Shown: one piece after another, positions 1 to 8,411 of the stretch
Layout: the number at the start of each line of letters is the position of its first letter
Numbering within the stretch: the first letter of the stretch is position 1
Assembly: GCF_000816085.1 (NCBI RefSeq)
Contig: NZ_CP008747.1
Span: forward strand, 372,001-436,000
Length of the DNA: 64,000 bases
Reading direction: 5' to 3'
Source of the DNA: Staphylococcus hyicus
GTDB taxonomy: Bacteria; Bacillota; Bacilli; Staphylococcales; Staphylococcaceae
Translations under genes and position numbers: made by a program
The notes under the pieces: model-generated
Told to the model about the DNA's origin: nothing
Database searches by the model: none
Seen by the model: the letters and a program-made list of their open reading frames with translations, nothing else

Positions 1-1
1 C

Positions 2-172
2 ATACAGCTTATAGGAGAGCAACGCCATTGGTCTACAGGCTTTGGCGGTTGGATAACACAGCTGGATATCGGATGGTTAGGTTATGCCTTAGTCATTGTG
101 TTTATTTTGGCATGGCTCCTTTCTGTGACAATTTGGAAAGTATTTAAAATGGAAAAATGGCCAATTAATTAA
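2..172 (+). CDS. C-terminal end of a probable nickel/cobalt permease (NixA/HoxN type), partial
   Basis: An open frame enters from the left edge and stops at TAA 170-172, giving 56 residues. The visible part has a soluble stretch (GEQRHWSTGFGGWITQLD), then one hydrophobic helix (about residues 27-47, ending AWLLSVTIWK) and a short basic tail. The layout, with an aromatic region before a last helix and an IWK ending, fits the C-terminus of HoxN/HupN/NixA high-affinity nickel permeases. The defining motifs lie outside the window, so this is a tentative family call. A different polytopic transporter is possible. Confidence 0.45.
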   Translation: MQLIGEQRHWSTGFGGWITQLDIGWLGYALVIVFILAWLLSVTIWKVFKMEKWPIN

Positions 173-303
173 GTGTGTATAGTATATGGAACTTTATATT
201 TTAACAGTTCAATAAGCGGATGCGATGTCACGTTACAGATGATATACTTTTAACGTCGCCTATCTCTCAGGCGTCAATTTGACGTAGAGAGGAGGTGCAT
301 TCT

Positions 304-405
304 ATGTTAGATATCCTTGTTCACATCACGACCACGATCATCAGTGGTTGTATTGTTGCGCTATTTGCGCATTGGCTACGCATGCGTGGCAATAAGCATA
401 AATAG
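304..405 (+). CDS. Fst/PepA1-type type I toxin, 33 residues
   Basis: A short peptide with a strong ribosome site (GAGGAGGTG at about 288-296) seven bases before ATG. It begins MLDILVHITTTIISG, continues with a hydrophobic helix containing SGCIVALFAHWL and ends in a basic tail RMRGNKHK. Known staphylococcal PepA1 (SprA1) and enterococcal Fst peptides share this plan: HI, then SGC, a single membrane helix, W-L, then a charged tail. In those systems the peptide inserts into the membrane and is held off by an antisense RNA. The leader (about 250-288) contains nested inverted repeats (ACGTC/GACGT and GCCT/AGGC), and a convergent-type hairpin follows at 427-458, as in par-type loci. I could not define the antisense promoter. 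Confidence 0.8.
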   Translation: MLDILVHITTTIISGCIVALFAHWLRMRGNKHK

Positions 406-423
406 GCGATATTAGCCAACACC

Positions 424-460
424 AAAAATCCCCTCACTACGGCCATAGTGAGGGGATTGG
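424..460 (-). terminator. Perfect hairpin after the Fst-type toxin, probably ending a minus-strand antitoxin RNA
   Basis: A 13-bp perfect stem (AATCCCCTCACTA, 427-439; TAGTGAGGGGATT, 446-458) closes a six-base loop. On the minus strand the stem runs straight into five T residues, so it is a good terminator for a minus-strand RNA. On the plus strand the T-run is weak. This suits the shared terminator of convergent toxin and antitoxin RNAs. Confidence 0.65.
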
Positions 461-572
461 TGCTTCTATATTAGAATCCTTGTTAATAAGATTATAACAC
501 CAATACATAGAAAAATGCAAAAGGCGATGTCTTTACCTCTGAGTTTCCTAAGGTAATGAGGGGAATTGATCC

Positions 573-845
573 TTAAGTCATTTTTATTTGATGTATATAC
601 GTATACGGTTTTGGGGTACCACCATTTTGTGTAATATTGTTGTTTAACAATTCAATGAGTGATTGTAAACGTTTATAAAATAAAGTTTCATTCATATGGC
701 TCATGTTCATATTCAAAATATCGCGTGCTTCTTTAGGGCTTGTCTCTAATTGAGTAGCTAGCGCTTCTAAACTCAAAGTGGCGTCTTCAAAATGCGCATG
801 CAACTCATGTCGTGTCGTTTGAAGCTGTAATTCAGTCAGTAACAT
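573..845 (-). CDS. DUF2316 family protein
   Basis: A 90-residue cytoplasmic protein with an AGAAGG ribosome site before ATG. Its N-terminal half reads as a helix-turn-helix-like helical unit (LQTTRHELHAHFEDATLSLE, then ALATQLETSPKEARDIL), and the C-terminal half has a second helical pair and an ending rich in Pro and Tyr. This order matches DUF2316, a family of about 100 residues common in Firmicutes and without a proven function. The DNA-binding look of the first half is an inference. It stands alone, with intergenic DNA on both sides. Confidence 0.65.
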   Translation of the reverse strand: MLLTELQLQTTRHELHAHFEDATLSLEALATQLETSPKEARDILNMNMSHMNETLFYKRLQSLIELLNNNITQNGGTPKPYTYIHQIKMT

Positions 846-1102
846 GATGATACCTTCTTTCTAATGTGGATTGAATATGTCTATGTATGTATCATATGAA
901 TGTTGTACGATTGCGTCAATTAGGGAAAACACGTATTTTAGACTGACGGTATGTCTTGGGGTAGTGTTCGGTTAGACTGCCCTAACTAAAATTAAATGCG
1001 AAATGATAAAATTCGAACCACCTGTACCGAAAATTTTTGTATTTTTCTAACAATTAAGGGTATATTTGTATTTAATAGGGTGCGTCGAAAGGTGGTGAAC
1101 CG

Positions 1103-1507
1103 ATGCAACGAAAACAATTAGAACCGTTTAAAAATCGAAAGGTAATCGTAACAGGTGTGATAACTGCTGTCGACCGTAAGAATAAATTAGATTTGGCTGC
1201 GCCATGGAAACGGAATGTGAAAATTTTATTGAAAGATGTCTCTGTATCAGGCATACACGTAGATCATATCTGGTTGTATGAACGTGAACGGTACTTTGAA
1301 CGATGTCAAAACATGATTGGCGACGAGGTAAAATTTAAAGCGAAAGTCGTACCATACGTGAAAGTACGAAACGGCATTTATATAGAAAATTATGGCTTAG
1401 AACGTCGGACGAGTATTGTACCACGTGCGGTGTATGAGCATCGGAATGAAGAATATGACGAACAATTTTATGAGCTGGATAAACCTTTTAAAGAAGTGAT
1501 GGATTGA
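1103..1507 (+). CDS. Conserved hypothetical protein, 134 residues
   Basis: The frame starts at ATG after AAAGGTGGTG. The protein is rich in alternating hydrophobic and charged residues (KVIVTGVITAVDRKN; VKILLKDVSVSGIHVDHIWL; DEVKFKAKVVPYVKVRNG), which suggests a small beta-barrel such as an OB-like fold, with an acidic C-terminal tail. It has no signal peptide or membrane segment. A similar arrangement occurs in small staphylococcal proteins of unknown role, some phage-borne, but I do not recognise the family and assign no function. Confidence 0.6.
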   Translation: MQRKQLEPFKNRKVIVTGVITAVDRKNKLDLAAPWKRNVKILLKDVSVSGIHVDHIWLYERERYFERCQNMIGDEVKFKAKVVPYVKVRNGIYIENYGLERRTSIVPRAVYEHRNEEYDEQFYELDKPFKEVMD

Positions 1508-1621
1508 AAAAATTCGTAAGTATATTGGAATGTTAAAAGGTAACCTAAAGATTCATTTATGGTAAAATGGGTAAGTAAAATTTATAATGAACGATATTCT
1601 CATAGTAAACAGGTGAAAATC

Positions 1622-2239
1622 ATGGAGCAATGGATTACTGATGTCATGAGCCATTATGGCTACTTTGGAATTTTTCTATTAATATTTATTGAATATATTT
1701 TGCACCCTTTCCCATCTGAGATTGTACTTACATTTGCCGGCTATATGACAACACGTACAGATATGAACTTCTGGGTAGTATGTTTCATTGCGATTGTTGC
1801 TGCTACAGCGGGTTCAGTGGTGTTATATTACATTGGTTTATTAATTGGTGAGGACCGTTTGTATCGTTGGATTGATAAATATGGTAAATATGTGCGTATT
1901 AAACGCAAGGATTTAGATAAAACATCTGCGTGGTTTGAAAAATACGGCCACTGGGCGATTTTATTCGCTCGTTTAGTTCCGATATTAAGAACGCTTATTT
2001 CTATTCCCGCAGGTTTAACGCGCATGAATCTACTTCATTTTATGTTATTTACCGCAATAGGTACGGCAATTTGGAATATATTCTTAATCACGTTAGGGAT
2101 GACTTTAGGTGATCATATTCATCAAATTATTCAATATGTGGGTATATATTCTAAAATATTTATCGTCATATTAGCGTTAGCTGTTTTATATCTTGTCTAT
2201 AGATGGTGGCGACGTGGTAAAAAAGTAAAATCTAATTAA
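1622..2239 (+). CDS. DedA family membrane protein
   Basis: A 205-residue polytopic protein of the DedA/SNARE-associated family. Members include flippases for undecaprenyl phosphate or other phospholipids. Visible family features are the acidic residue and FPSE early on (FIEYILHPFPSEIVL), the glycine-rich helix AATAGSVVLYYIG, and the signature FARLVPILRT followed by SIPAG. The frame is open from 1559, but ATG 1622 has the only good ribosome site (AGGTGA, 1611-1616) and gives the normal DedA length. An inverted repeat terminator follows at 2264-2309. Confidence 0.85.
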   Translation: MEQWITDVMSHYGYFGIFLLIFIEYILHPFPSEIVLTFAGYMTTRTDMNFWVVCFIAIVAATAGSVVLYYIGLLIGEDRLYRWIDKYGKYVRIKRKDLDKTSAWFEKYGHWAILFARLVPILRTLISIPAGLTRMNLLHFMLFTAIGTAIWNIFLITLGMTLGDHIHQIIQYVGIYSKIFIVILALAVLYLVYRWWRRGKKVKSN

Positions 2240-2263
2240 AAAAATTGTTTCATGTGGAACAAC

Positions 2264-2309
2264 AAAAAAAGACCTGAAACGTTATAGCATAACGTGGCAG
2301 GTCTTCTTT
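2264..2309. terminator. Bidirectional terminator between convergent genes
   Basis: The stem AAAGACCTG (2268-2276) pairs with CAGGTCTT (2298-2305), with an inner pairing ACGTTAT/ATAACGT. It has A-runs before and T-rich sequence after, so it serves the DedA gene and the convergent minus-strand gene, whose stop codon lies at its edge. Confidence 0.8.
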
Positions 2310-2970
2310 ATATTTGTGGAATGTTTTCAATCGCTTGGATATGCCCATCTTTTACATACACTTTAATGGTATAGCCATTTTGTTTATTTTTATCGTAATA
2401 CCAATAGGATCCATGATCCACGTCTGGGCGATGGTGCACGGCGATGAAAGCTTGATTTGATATGTTATGGGGTGTAATTAAAACATGATTCACACGTTGA
2501 TTGTCATATGACACTGCGATATCACCATATTGGTGCAGGGTCATTCCGTCTAGCTTGAAGGTTTGGTCGGCTTTCCCAAATTGACTTTCTATTTGATCTT
2601 TTGTTTGATTATGATTAAACCCTTGATACCCTTCTATACGACTGACATTCATATAATTTGCGCTAAATTCCTGAGATAACACATTTATATGTTGTAATTT
2701 AGTTGAAGGTAATGATTTTTCAGTATTTTGAGTCGCTTTTTGAGATGTAAAATCTAAATTGATGTCTGCGTCCATAAAACGCATCGCAAGAAAACCCATA
2801 CCGGCAATTGTCACAATAATGAGTATAGTAATTAAAAAAGCAAGAAACATAAATAATGGTTTTATAGGTTTTTGGGGAGGTGTGGGCGGTTCGAAACGAG
2901 AATGACCACAATGTGGGCATATACGAGAATAGCGTTCGATGGGGGCACCACAATGCTTACACTTATGCAT
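2308..2970 (-). CDS. Zinc-ribbon membrane protein of unknown function
   Basis: A 220-residue protein. Residues 3-21 form a zinc ribbon (CKHCG and CPHCG). A Pro-rich linker (PPTPPQKPIKP) and one strong membrane helix (about 38-66, MFLAFLITILIIVTIAG) follow, then a soluble domain of about 150 residues that should face outside. This zinc-ribbon-helix-extracellular layout is frequent in staphylococci. The outer domain is polar with short beta-like stretches and I do not recognise it. The AAAGAAGTGATTTC ribosome region before ATG supports the start. Confidence 0.7.
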   Translation of the reverse strand: MHKCKHCGAPIERYSRICPHCGHSRFEPPTPPQKPIKPLFMFLAFLITILIIVTIAGMGFLAMRFMDADINLDFTSQKATQNTEKSLPSTKLQHINVLSQEFSANYMNVSRIEGYQGFNHNQTKDQIESQFGKADQTFKLDGMTLHQYGDIAVSYDNQRVNHVLITPHNISNQAFIAVHHRPDVDHGSYWYYDKNKQNGYTIKVYVKDGHIQAIENIPQI

Positions 2971-3189
2971 GAAATCACTTCTTTCTCTCTTTACCGTTAT
3001 TATAATGAAATCAATTTCTAAATACTAGAAAAGTTCACGTATTGAGCTTCTCATTGTATGTATTATTATTTTTAAAAAGTAATGATTATGATTCTCTTTA
3101 CTTAAATTTATAGTGTATTAAACGCGCGCTTTAAAGAATACCTATACAATACGTTTGAAAGTAATAATATATAGAGGGGTAAGATACAT

Positions 3190-4629
3190 ATGAAAATGTT
3201 TAGTAAATTAACAAAAATATCGCTTGCAAGTTCATTAATTGCATCAGCAGTACTAGGCACCTCACAAATAACATATGCCAAGGCAAAAGATAATCATCGT
3301 AAAAGTCAAGAACAGGTGGCGATGTATGGGAATACGAAAAATCCTAAAAATGTTATTTTTATGGTTGGAGATGGCATGGGACCATCATACAATACGGCGT
3401 ATCGCTATTTTAAAGATAACCCTAATACAAAAGCGCTGGAAAAAACAGCATTCGATCAATATTTAGTTGGCACACAACGTACGAATCCAGATGACCCAAA
3501 AGAAAATATTACAGATTCAGCGGCTGCAGCAACGGCGTTTAGTTCGGGTCATAAAACATATAATGGTGCGATTGGTGTCACACCGGATAAAAAATCAGTA
3601 GAAACTGTACTTGAACGTGCAAAATCTCAAGGAAAATCAACCGGCTTAGTTTCGACAGCAGAAATCACGGATGCAACACCAGCGGCATATGCTGCACACA
3701 TTGACAGTCGAGATAAAAAGAATGATATTGCCAAACAATTTTACAACGATCGTATCAATGGTCAACATAAAGTAGATGTATTACTTGGTGGCGGTGCTAA
3801 GTATTTTGGTAAGGAAAATGGGGATATAGATAAAAAGTTTAAAAAAGATGGCTATGATGTTGTTAAAAACAAACAACAATTAGCTCAATCAAAAAAAGAC
3901 CAAGTTCTTGGACTTTTTGCTGATAAAAACATGCCTTTACAAATCGATGCACCTAAACAAAACCCATTACTTTCAGAAATGCAAGAAACAGCATTAAACA
4001 AATTATCTAAAAACAAAAAAGGTTTTTTCTTAATGGTAGAGGGCGCTTCGATTGATAAACAAGGTCATGCGAATGACATTACAGGTGTGATGTCTGAAAT
4101 GTCAGGCTTTGAAACAGCTTTTGAAAATGCAATGAAATATGCAAAGCAACACAAAGATACGCTAGTGGTCGCAACAGCTGACCATTCGACAGGTGGATTA
4201 ACGATTGGCAAAGGCAAAGATTACAAATGGGACGCTAAAGCTGTTCAAAGTATGAAACACTCTGGTAAATGGATGGCAGAAGAAATCGCAAGTGGTAAAG
4301 ATGTCGCAAAAACAATCCAAACCGGCTATGGTTTTGAAGTGCCAAAAGCACAAATGAATGCGATTCAAAAAGAGGCATATACTATAAAAGGGTTAGATGA
4401 GAAAAAAGATAAAGTCAAATATGAAGCGCAACTTCAAAAACTTCAAGATGCGGTTCAAAAGCCAATCAATGATCAATCACATACAGGCTGGACAACTTAT
4501 GGACATACTGGCGAAGATGTAAACACATATGCATATGGTCCAGGGTCAGAGCTATGGCATGGCAACATCGATAATACTGAAAATGCAGCACATATCTTTG
4601 ATTTCTTTGGCAACAATGTTAAGAACTAA
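3190..4629 (+). CDS. phoB: Secreted alkaline phosphatase, copy 1
   Basis: A 479-residue exported phosphomonoesterase. A Sec signal peptide with ASSLIASAVLG core and likely cleavage after TYA-KA covers about residues 1-31. The catalytic fold follows: metal-binding VGDGMGP, nucleophile Ser110 in TDSAAAA, MVEGASIDKQGH (metal Glu, Asp and His), ATADHSTGG (Asp-His) and the late GHTGEDV histidine. All ligands of the two-zinc one-magnesium E. coli PhoA site are present. It probably scavenges phosphate outside the cell. AGAGGGG lies before ATG. A second copy follows 273 bases downstream in the same direction, separated by its own terminator. Confidence 0.93.
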   Translation: MKMFSKLTKISLASSLIASAVLGTSQITYAKAKDNHRKSQEQVAMYGNTKNPKNVIFMVGDGMGPSYNTAYRYFKDNPNTKALEKTAFDQYLVGTQRTNPDDPKENITDSAAAATAFSSGHKTYNGAIGVTPDKKSVETVLERAKSQGKSTGLVSTAEITDATPAAYAAHIDSRDKKNDIAKQFYNDRINGQHKVDVLLGGGAKYFGKENGDIDKKFKKDGYDVVKNKQQLAQSKKDQVLGLFADKNMPLQIDAPKQNPLLSEMQETALNKLSKNKKGFFLMVEGASIDKQGHANDITGVMSEMSGFETAFENAMKYAKQHKDTLVVATADHSTGGLTIGKGKDYKWDAKAVQSMKHSGKWMAEEIASGKDVAKTIQTGYGFEVPKAQMNAIQKEAYTIKGLDEKKDKVKYEAQLQKLQDAVQKPINDQSHTGWTTYGHTGEDVNTYAYGPGSELWHGNIDNTENAAHIFDFFGNNVKN

Positions 4630-4674
4630 TTGTTTTTGAATAAAAGTAAATACATCTCATCATCTGTATAGTTG

Positions 4675-4720
4675 AGACGTTTAGATTATGCATTTCATGT
4701 ATGATTTAAACGTCTTTTTT
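4675..4720 (+). terminator. Rho-independent terminator of alkaline phosphatase copy 1
   Basis: The arm AGACGTTTA and its complement TAAACGTCT enclose a second imperfect stem, followed by six T residues. It insulates the two phosphatase genes from each other. Confidence 0.85.
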
Positions 4721-4902
4721 ATTTGGTGTGTGCCTAAAAGTCGGTGTTTTTGCGTAATAATAAATAAAATAAATATAAAACAATTATTAAGATAAAGTGG
4801 TTTGGCATTTACTTTATTTTAATGAAAACCTAACTATAACTTTAAAATCGCACTCTACAATGGCTATGAATTAAATTTTGATGTAGAGGAGTTAAATACA
4901 TA

Positions 4903-6339
4903 ATGAAATATAGAAAACAGATATCAAAAGTGACATTAGTGAGTACCCTTGTGGCATCATATTTATTAGCGACAACACCAATGGTGAGTGCAAATGAAAA
5001 TAATACAACCCATAAACAACAATCAAAAAAAGAAAAAGCATCTGTATATGGCAATACTAAAAATCCTAAAAATATCATCTTTATGGTTGGTGATGGTCTA
5101 GGGCCAAGTTATAATTCAGCGTATCGTCATTTTGCAGACAATCCTAATACGAAAGAAGTGGAAAGAACAACATTTGATGATTATCTAGTAGGTGCCCATC
5201 AAACACACCCTGATGATCCAAAAGAAAATATAACTGATTCTGCTGCAGGTGGTACAGCATTTAGTACAGGAGTCAAAACGTATAATGGCGCCATAGGTGT
5301 AGATACACAAAAAAATGATTTAGAAACAGTCCTCGAACGTGCTAAAACGAAAGGGAAATCTACAGGTCTTGTATCAACAGCAGAAATTACTGATGCGACG
5401 CCAGCAGCATTTGCTGCGAATGTAGATAATCGTGATAAAAAGAATGAAATCGCTCAGCAATTTTATGATCAACGGATCAATGGTCACCATAAAGTTGACG
5501 TATTGTTAGGTGGCGGATCTAAATATTTTGGGAAAGACAACGGTAATTTAGATCAAAAATTTAAAAAAGATGGATATGATGTTGTCACAGATAAACAGCA
5601 ATTAGCGACTTCTAAAAAAGACAAGGTTCTTGGTTTATTTGCAGAAAAGAATATGCCGTTACAAATTGATGCGCCAGAGAAAAATCCATTACTTGTCGAT
5701 ATGCAAAAAGCGGCATTAAATAAACTGTCTAAAAATGACAAAGGTTTCTTCCTTATGGTAGAAGGGGCATCTATTGACAAACAGGGTCATGCAAACGACG
5801 TGACAGGTGTGATGTCAGAAATGCAGAGCTATGAAAAAGCATTTAAACATGCCATTCAATATGCGAATGAACATCCAGACACATTAGTGGTATCAACAGC
5901 AGATCATTCTACGGGTGGCTTATCAATGGGAAAAGATGGAGAATATAACTGGAAGCCAGAACCCATTCGTCAAATGAAACATTCAGGACGTTGGATGGTA
6001 GAACAAATTGAAGCAGGTAAAAGTGTAGAAGAAGCCATTAATACAGGATATGGCTTTGAAGTGAGCAAAGAAGACATGAAGAAAATGAAAAAAGAATCTA
6101 AAAAGTTAAGTAAAATCAATAAAGACAAAGATAAAGAAAAATATGAAACACAACTCCAAGCACTTCATGAAGCGCTCCAAAAACCAATTGACGACAAATC
6201 ATTAACAGGTTGGACGACCACAGGCCATACAGGTGAAGATGTTGATATTTATGCGCACGGACCAGGCGCTGAACATTTCCGAGGAAATATCGATAATACA
6301 GATAACGCCAAGAAAATGTTCGAAATGATTGGAAATTAA
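4903..6339 (+). CDS. phoB: Secreted alkaline phosphatase, copy 2
   Basis: A 478-residue paralogue of the preceding gene, collinear over its full length. It has its own signal peptide (TLVSTLVASYLLATTPMVSA, cleavage near SA-NE). The nucleophile is Ser113 in TDSAAGG, where copy 1 has TDSAAAA. VGDGLGP, MVEGASIDKQGH, STADHSTGG and GHTGEDV are intact, so it should be active. The linker near residues 390-420 is much more lysine-rich than in copy 1 (KKMKKESKKLSKINKDKDKEK). A GAGG ribosome site precedes ATG and a terminator follows. Tandem duplication with divergence is the simplest origin. Confidence 0.92.
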   Translation: MKYRKQISKVTLVSTLVASYLLATTPMVSANENNTTHKQQSKKEKASVYGNTKNPKNIIFMVGDGLGPSYNSAYRHFADNPNTKEVERTTFDDYLVGAHQTHPDDPKENITDSAAGGTAFSTGVKTYNGAIGVDTQKNDLETVLERAKTKGKSTGLVSTAEITDATPAAFAANVDNRDKKNEIAQQFYDQRINGHHKVDVLLGGGSKYFGKDNGNLDQKFKKDGYDVVTDKQQLATSKKDKVLGLFAEKNMPLQIDAPEKNPLLVDMQKAALNKLSKNDKGFFLMVEGASIDKQGHANDVTGVMSEMQSYEKAFKHAIQYANEHPDTLVVSTADHSTGGLSMGKDGEYNWKPEPIRQMKHSGRWMVEQIEAGKSVEEAINTGYGFEVSKEDMKKMKKESKKLSKINKDKDKEKYETQLQALHEALQKPIDDKSLTGWTTTGHTGEDVDIYAHGPGAEHFRGNIDNTDNAKKMFEMIGN

Positions 6340-6350
6340 TAAAGCAGATT

Positions 6351-6384
6351 AAACAATGCCCCGCTTTATGGGGGCATTGTTTTT
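6351..6384 (+). terminator. Terminator of alkaline phosphatase copy 2
   Basis: The arms AAACAATGCCCC and GGGGGCATTGTTT surround a short GCTTTAT loop and lead into a T-run. Confidence 0.88.
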
Positions 6385-6434
6385 ATAAACTTTGATAAAA
6401 TAAATATATAAAACAAACTTAAGTAGGGGATAAT

Positions 6435-6878
6435 ATGGTTTTTGTTCGATTAATTGAAAGAAGGGATTTTAAAGATTTAAATGTCATTCAAAAGTTATAT
6501 AAAGATTTAGGCTATGAAATGTCAATTACGGATATAAAAGAGCAATTAACAAAAATTTATCAACATCAAGATTATTATATGTTGCTATTAATAAAGGATG
6601 AAAAAATAATTGGATTTAGTGGCATGTGTAAAATGATGTTTTATGAAAAAAGAGGTTATTACATGCGCATATTGGCATTTGTAGTAGACCATAATTATAG
6701 ACAATTAGGTTACGGAACGTATTTGATTAATAAATCTGAAAGTCTGGCTAAGAGTTTAGATTGTAATGTAATTGCACTGAATAGTGGCATTAAATTAGAG
6801 AGAAATAATGCGTATCACTTCTATCACCGAAATAATTATATTAAAAAATCTTATGGTTATTTTAAAACGTTAAAATAA
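6435..6878 (+). CDS. GNAT family N-acetyltransferase
   Basis: A 147-residue acetyl-CoA-dependent acyltransferase. The acetyl-CoA pyrophosphate loop is seen as RQLGYGTYLI (about residues 92-101, the Q/RxxGxG/A signature). It is preceded by the strand RILAFVVDHNY and followed by the late NNAYHFYHRNNYIK segment typical of the last beta strand. The substrate cannot be told. AGTAGGGG precedes ATG. The gene is unusually AT-rich relative to the phosphatases before it, and is flanked by terminators on both sides, so it forms a single-gene unit. Confidence 0.85.
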   Translation: MVFVRLIERRDFKDLNVIQKLYKDLGYEMSITDIKEQLTKIYQHQDYYMLLLIKDEKIIGFSGMCKMMFYEKRGYYMRILAFVVDHNYRQLGYGTYLINKSESLAKSLDCNVIALNSGIKLERNNAYHFYHRNNYIKKSYGYFKTLK

Positions 6879-6884
6879 TAGATT

Positions 6885-6918
6885 TACCTCCATACAATAT
6901 TATTGATATGGAGGTCTT
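6885..6918. terminator. Bidirectional terminator between the GNAT gene and budA
   Basis: The arms ACCTCCATA (6886-6894) and TATGGAGGT (6907-6915) lie between two convergent genes and are followed by short T/A runs on both strands. Confidence 0.75.
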
Positions 6919-6923
6919 AAAGT

Positions 6924-7631
6924 TTACTCCGCTTCTTTAATATCTTCTAATATGTTTTCAAAGTCTATATCTTTCTCTAAAAAAGAAGATGCTGTAGGAA
7001 GGATTTGGTGAAATTGTGTACAATTTTGGATTTCAACTCGTACATTTATCGTTTCAAAGTCTAGAACATGAACTAAAAATGTCTGATCTTGTGATAAAAA
7101 ATGCGCGTGAAAACCACCTGAACCTACACCATGGTAATAGTCTGGTGTATAAAATGCGATAATCGTACCTACTACTTGATTGCATTGGTATTCAGGTTGT
7201 TGGCGTGCGGATTCAACTAACTTTCTATACGGTGGATCTTGCTTTGGCATGACACGCCCATGCATGTGTTTAAAACGACCACTGATTTTAACAACTGAAA
7301 ATAAATTTTCACTTCGCATCATTTGACGAATTTTCTCATACAGCGTTTTTTCATTATCATACTGACACTCAAATGAAGTGTCTGCATAAAATTGAACCAC
7401 ATTAGCATAGGGGAGGCGGGCATCATCCGCTAAAATGCGTACTTTTTCATCTGTAGCACTAATGTGATACGCGATACCATCTTGTATCATCACTTCTCCA
7501 TCGCCGCCTTCTAACGTCCCAATCCCATAATTGCCATAGCGTAACATCTCACCGATAGAAGTTGTTCCCTCAAGTGAACCTGTCATAATTACACCTAATG
7601 TACCGTGTTGATAAATCGTATGTGAAAGCAT
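6924..7631 (-). CDS. budA: Alpha-acetolactate decarboxylase
   Basis: A 235-residue cytosolic zinc enzyme that converts 2-acetolactate to acetoin, an overflow route from pyruvate that spares acid. Family landmarks are QHGTLGVIMTGSLEGTTS at the N-terminus, LPYANVVQFYADT, the catalytic/metal HxH in GGFHAHFLS near residue 190, and GTLEGGDGE. The open frame extends to a TTG at 7649, but AAGGGGTG is ideally spaced for ATG 7631, so that start is preferred. No acetolactate synthase (alsS) is next to it, so the gene depends on acetolactate made elsewhere. Convergent with the GNAT gene. Confidence 0.92.
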   Translation of the reverse strand: MLSHTIYQHGTLGVIMTGSLEGTTSIGEMLRYGNYGIGTLEGGDGEVMIQDGIAYHISATDEKVRILADDARLPYANVVQFYADTSFECQYDNEKTLYEKIRQMMRSENLFSVVKISGRFKHMHGRVMPKQDPPYRKLVESARQQPEYQCNQVVGTIIAFYTPDYYHGVGSGGFHAHFLSQDQTFLVHVLDFETINVRVEIQNCTQFHQILPTASSFLEKDIDFENILEDIKEAE

Positions 7632-7771
7632 ACAAAGACACCCCTTCAAAGTTTCATATATTTTATTATACCTCTATTTAAATTCCTATTTTTAAACAAC
7701 TTGTGTCATTTCAACATTTTATGAGATCATTTATAATAAAATTAATGTTTTGAAAAAGGGGATGTATGTCA

Positions 7772-7807
7772 ATGAAAAAACAAATTCCAGTTGTGGGTGC
7801 AATCTAA
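7772..7807 (+). pseudogene. N-terminal stub of a MutT-type NUDIX hydrolase
   Basis: A GGGGATG-type ribosome site precedes ATG, then MKKQIPVVGAI and a TAA. This opening is the usual start of staphylococcal MutT-like NTP pyrophosphohydrolases (MKKxIxVVGAxI). No NUDIX box follows in any frame, and the next 80 bases are AT-rich with only a short open stretch. It looks like the residue of a deleted gene. The match is very short, so the family call is tentative. Confidence 0.4.
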
Positions 7808-7887
7808 ATTGGTCCTAATTACGTTTTTATTTTAGTAAGTAAAACTATGATATATTTACTATAATCCAAATAAATAAGGTGAAGCGG

Positions 7888-8361
7888 ATGGTTAAGATTA
7901 GACGTAAAGTACTCAAAGATATTCCAGAAATCGTGAAAATCCATTATGTATCATATATACATACGTAGAAAGGGATTTTGCCAGAAGCACATCTAGAGGG
8001 TCAAACAGAAGCAGGTTATCTCAAGAAACATCAAATGTTTAATACAGATTGCCTTATAGCAGAAGTGGACCATCAAATTGTAGGTTTTATTATGTACGGC
8101 CCTTCAAAAGATGACGATTTAAAAGATACATTTGAAATTTATACGATTTATCTTTTACAGAAATATCAACATAAAGGCATTGGAACAGAGTTAATGAATC
8201 ATGCTGAAGATGATATGAAATCATAGGTTAACAATTGTTCACTTTGGGTTGTTGATATGAATTTTGATACCATTCAATTTTATGAAAAACACGGTTATCA
8301 ATTTGATGGCGCAGAAATAGAAGATGAAGGGCATCGCTAACAACGTATGGTCAAAAAGTAA
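7888..8361 (+). pseudogene. GNAT acetyltransferase pseudogene with three in-frame stops
   Basis: One frame carries a recognisable acetyltransferase of 157 codons interrupted by TAG 7966, TAG 8224 and TAA 8338, ending at TAA 8359-8361. Readable parts are VKIRRKVLKDIPEIVKIHY, KGILPEAHLEGQTE, CLIAEVDHQIVGFIMYG, the acetyl-CoA loop QKYQHKGIGTELMNHAE and CSLWVVDMNFDTIQFYEKHGY. No frameshift or gap is seen, so decay is by point nonsense mutations only. A good ribosome site (AAGGTGAAGCG) remains before ATG 7888. Any product would end after 26 residues. A middle open stretch without a ribosome site (7978-8226) lacks the C-terminal strands. Confidence 0.85.
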
Positions 8362-8411
8362 GTAATTATCCATATGGCTTTGCTTAACCTTCTATAAAAA
8401 TGAGGTGACAC

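Noticed and set aside
463..560. Minus-strand hydrophobic stretch (DIAFCIFLCIGVIILLTRIL) resembling a second tiny toxin
   Set aside because: The frame has no ATG, GTG or TTG in a useful place behind the GAGG-like site at about 540, so it was not called as a gene.
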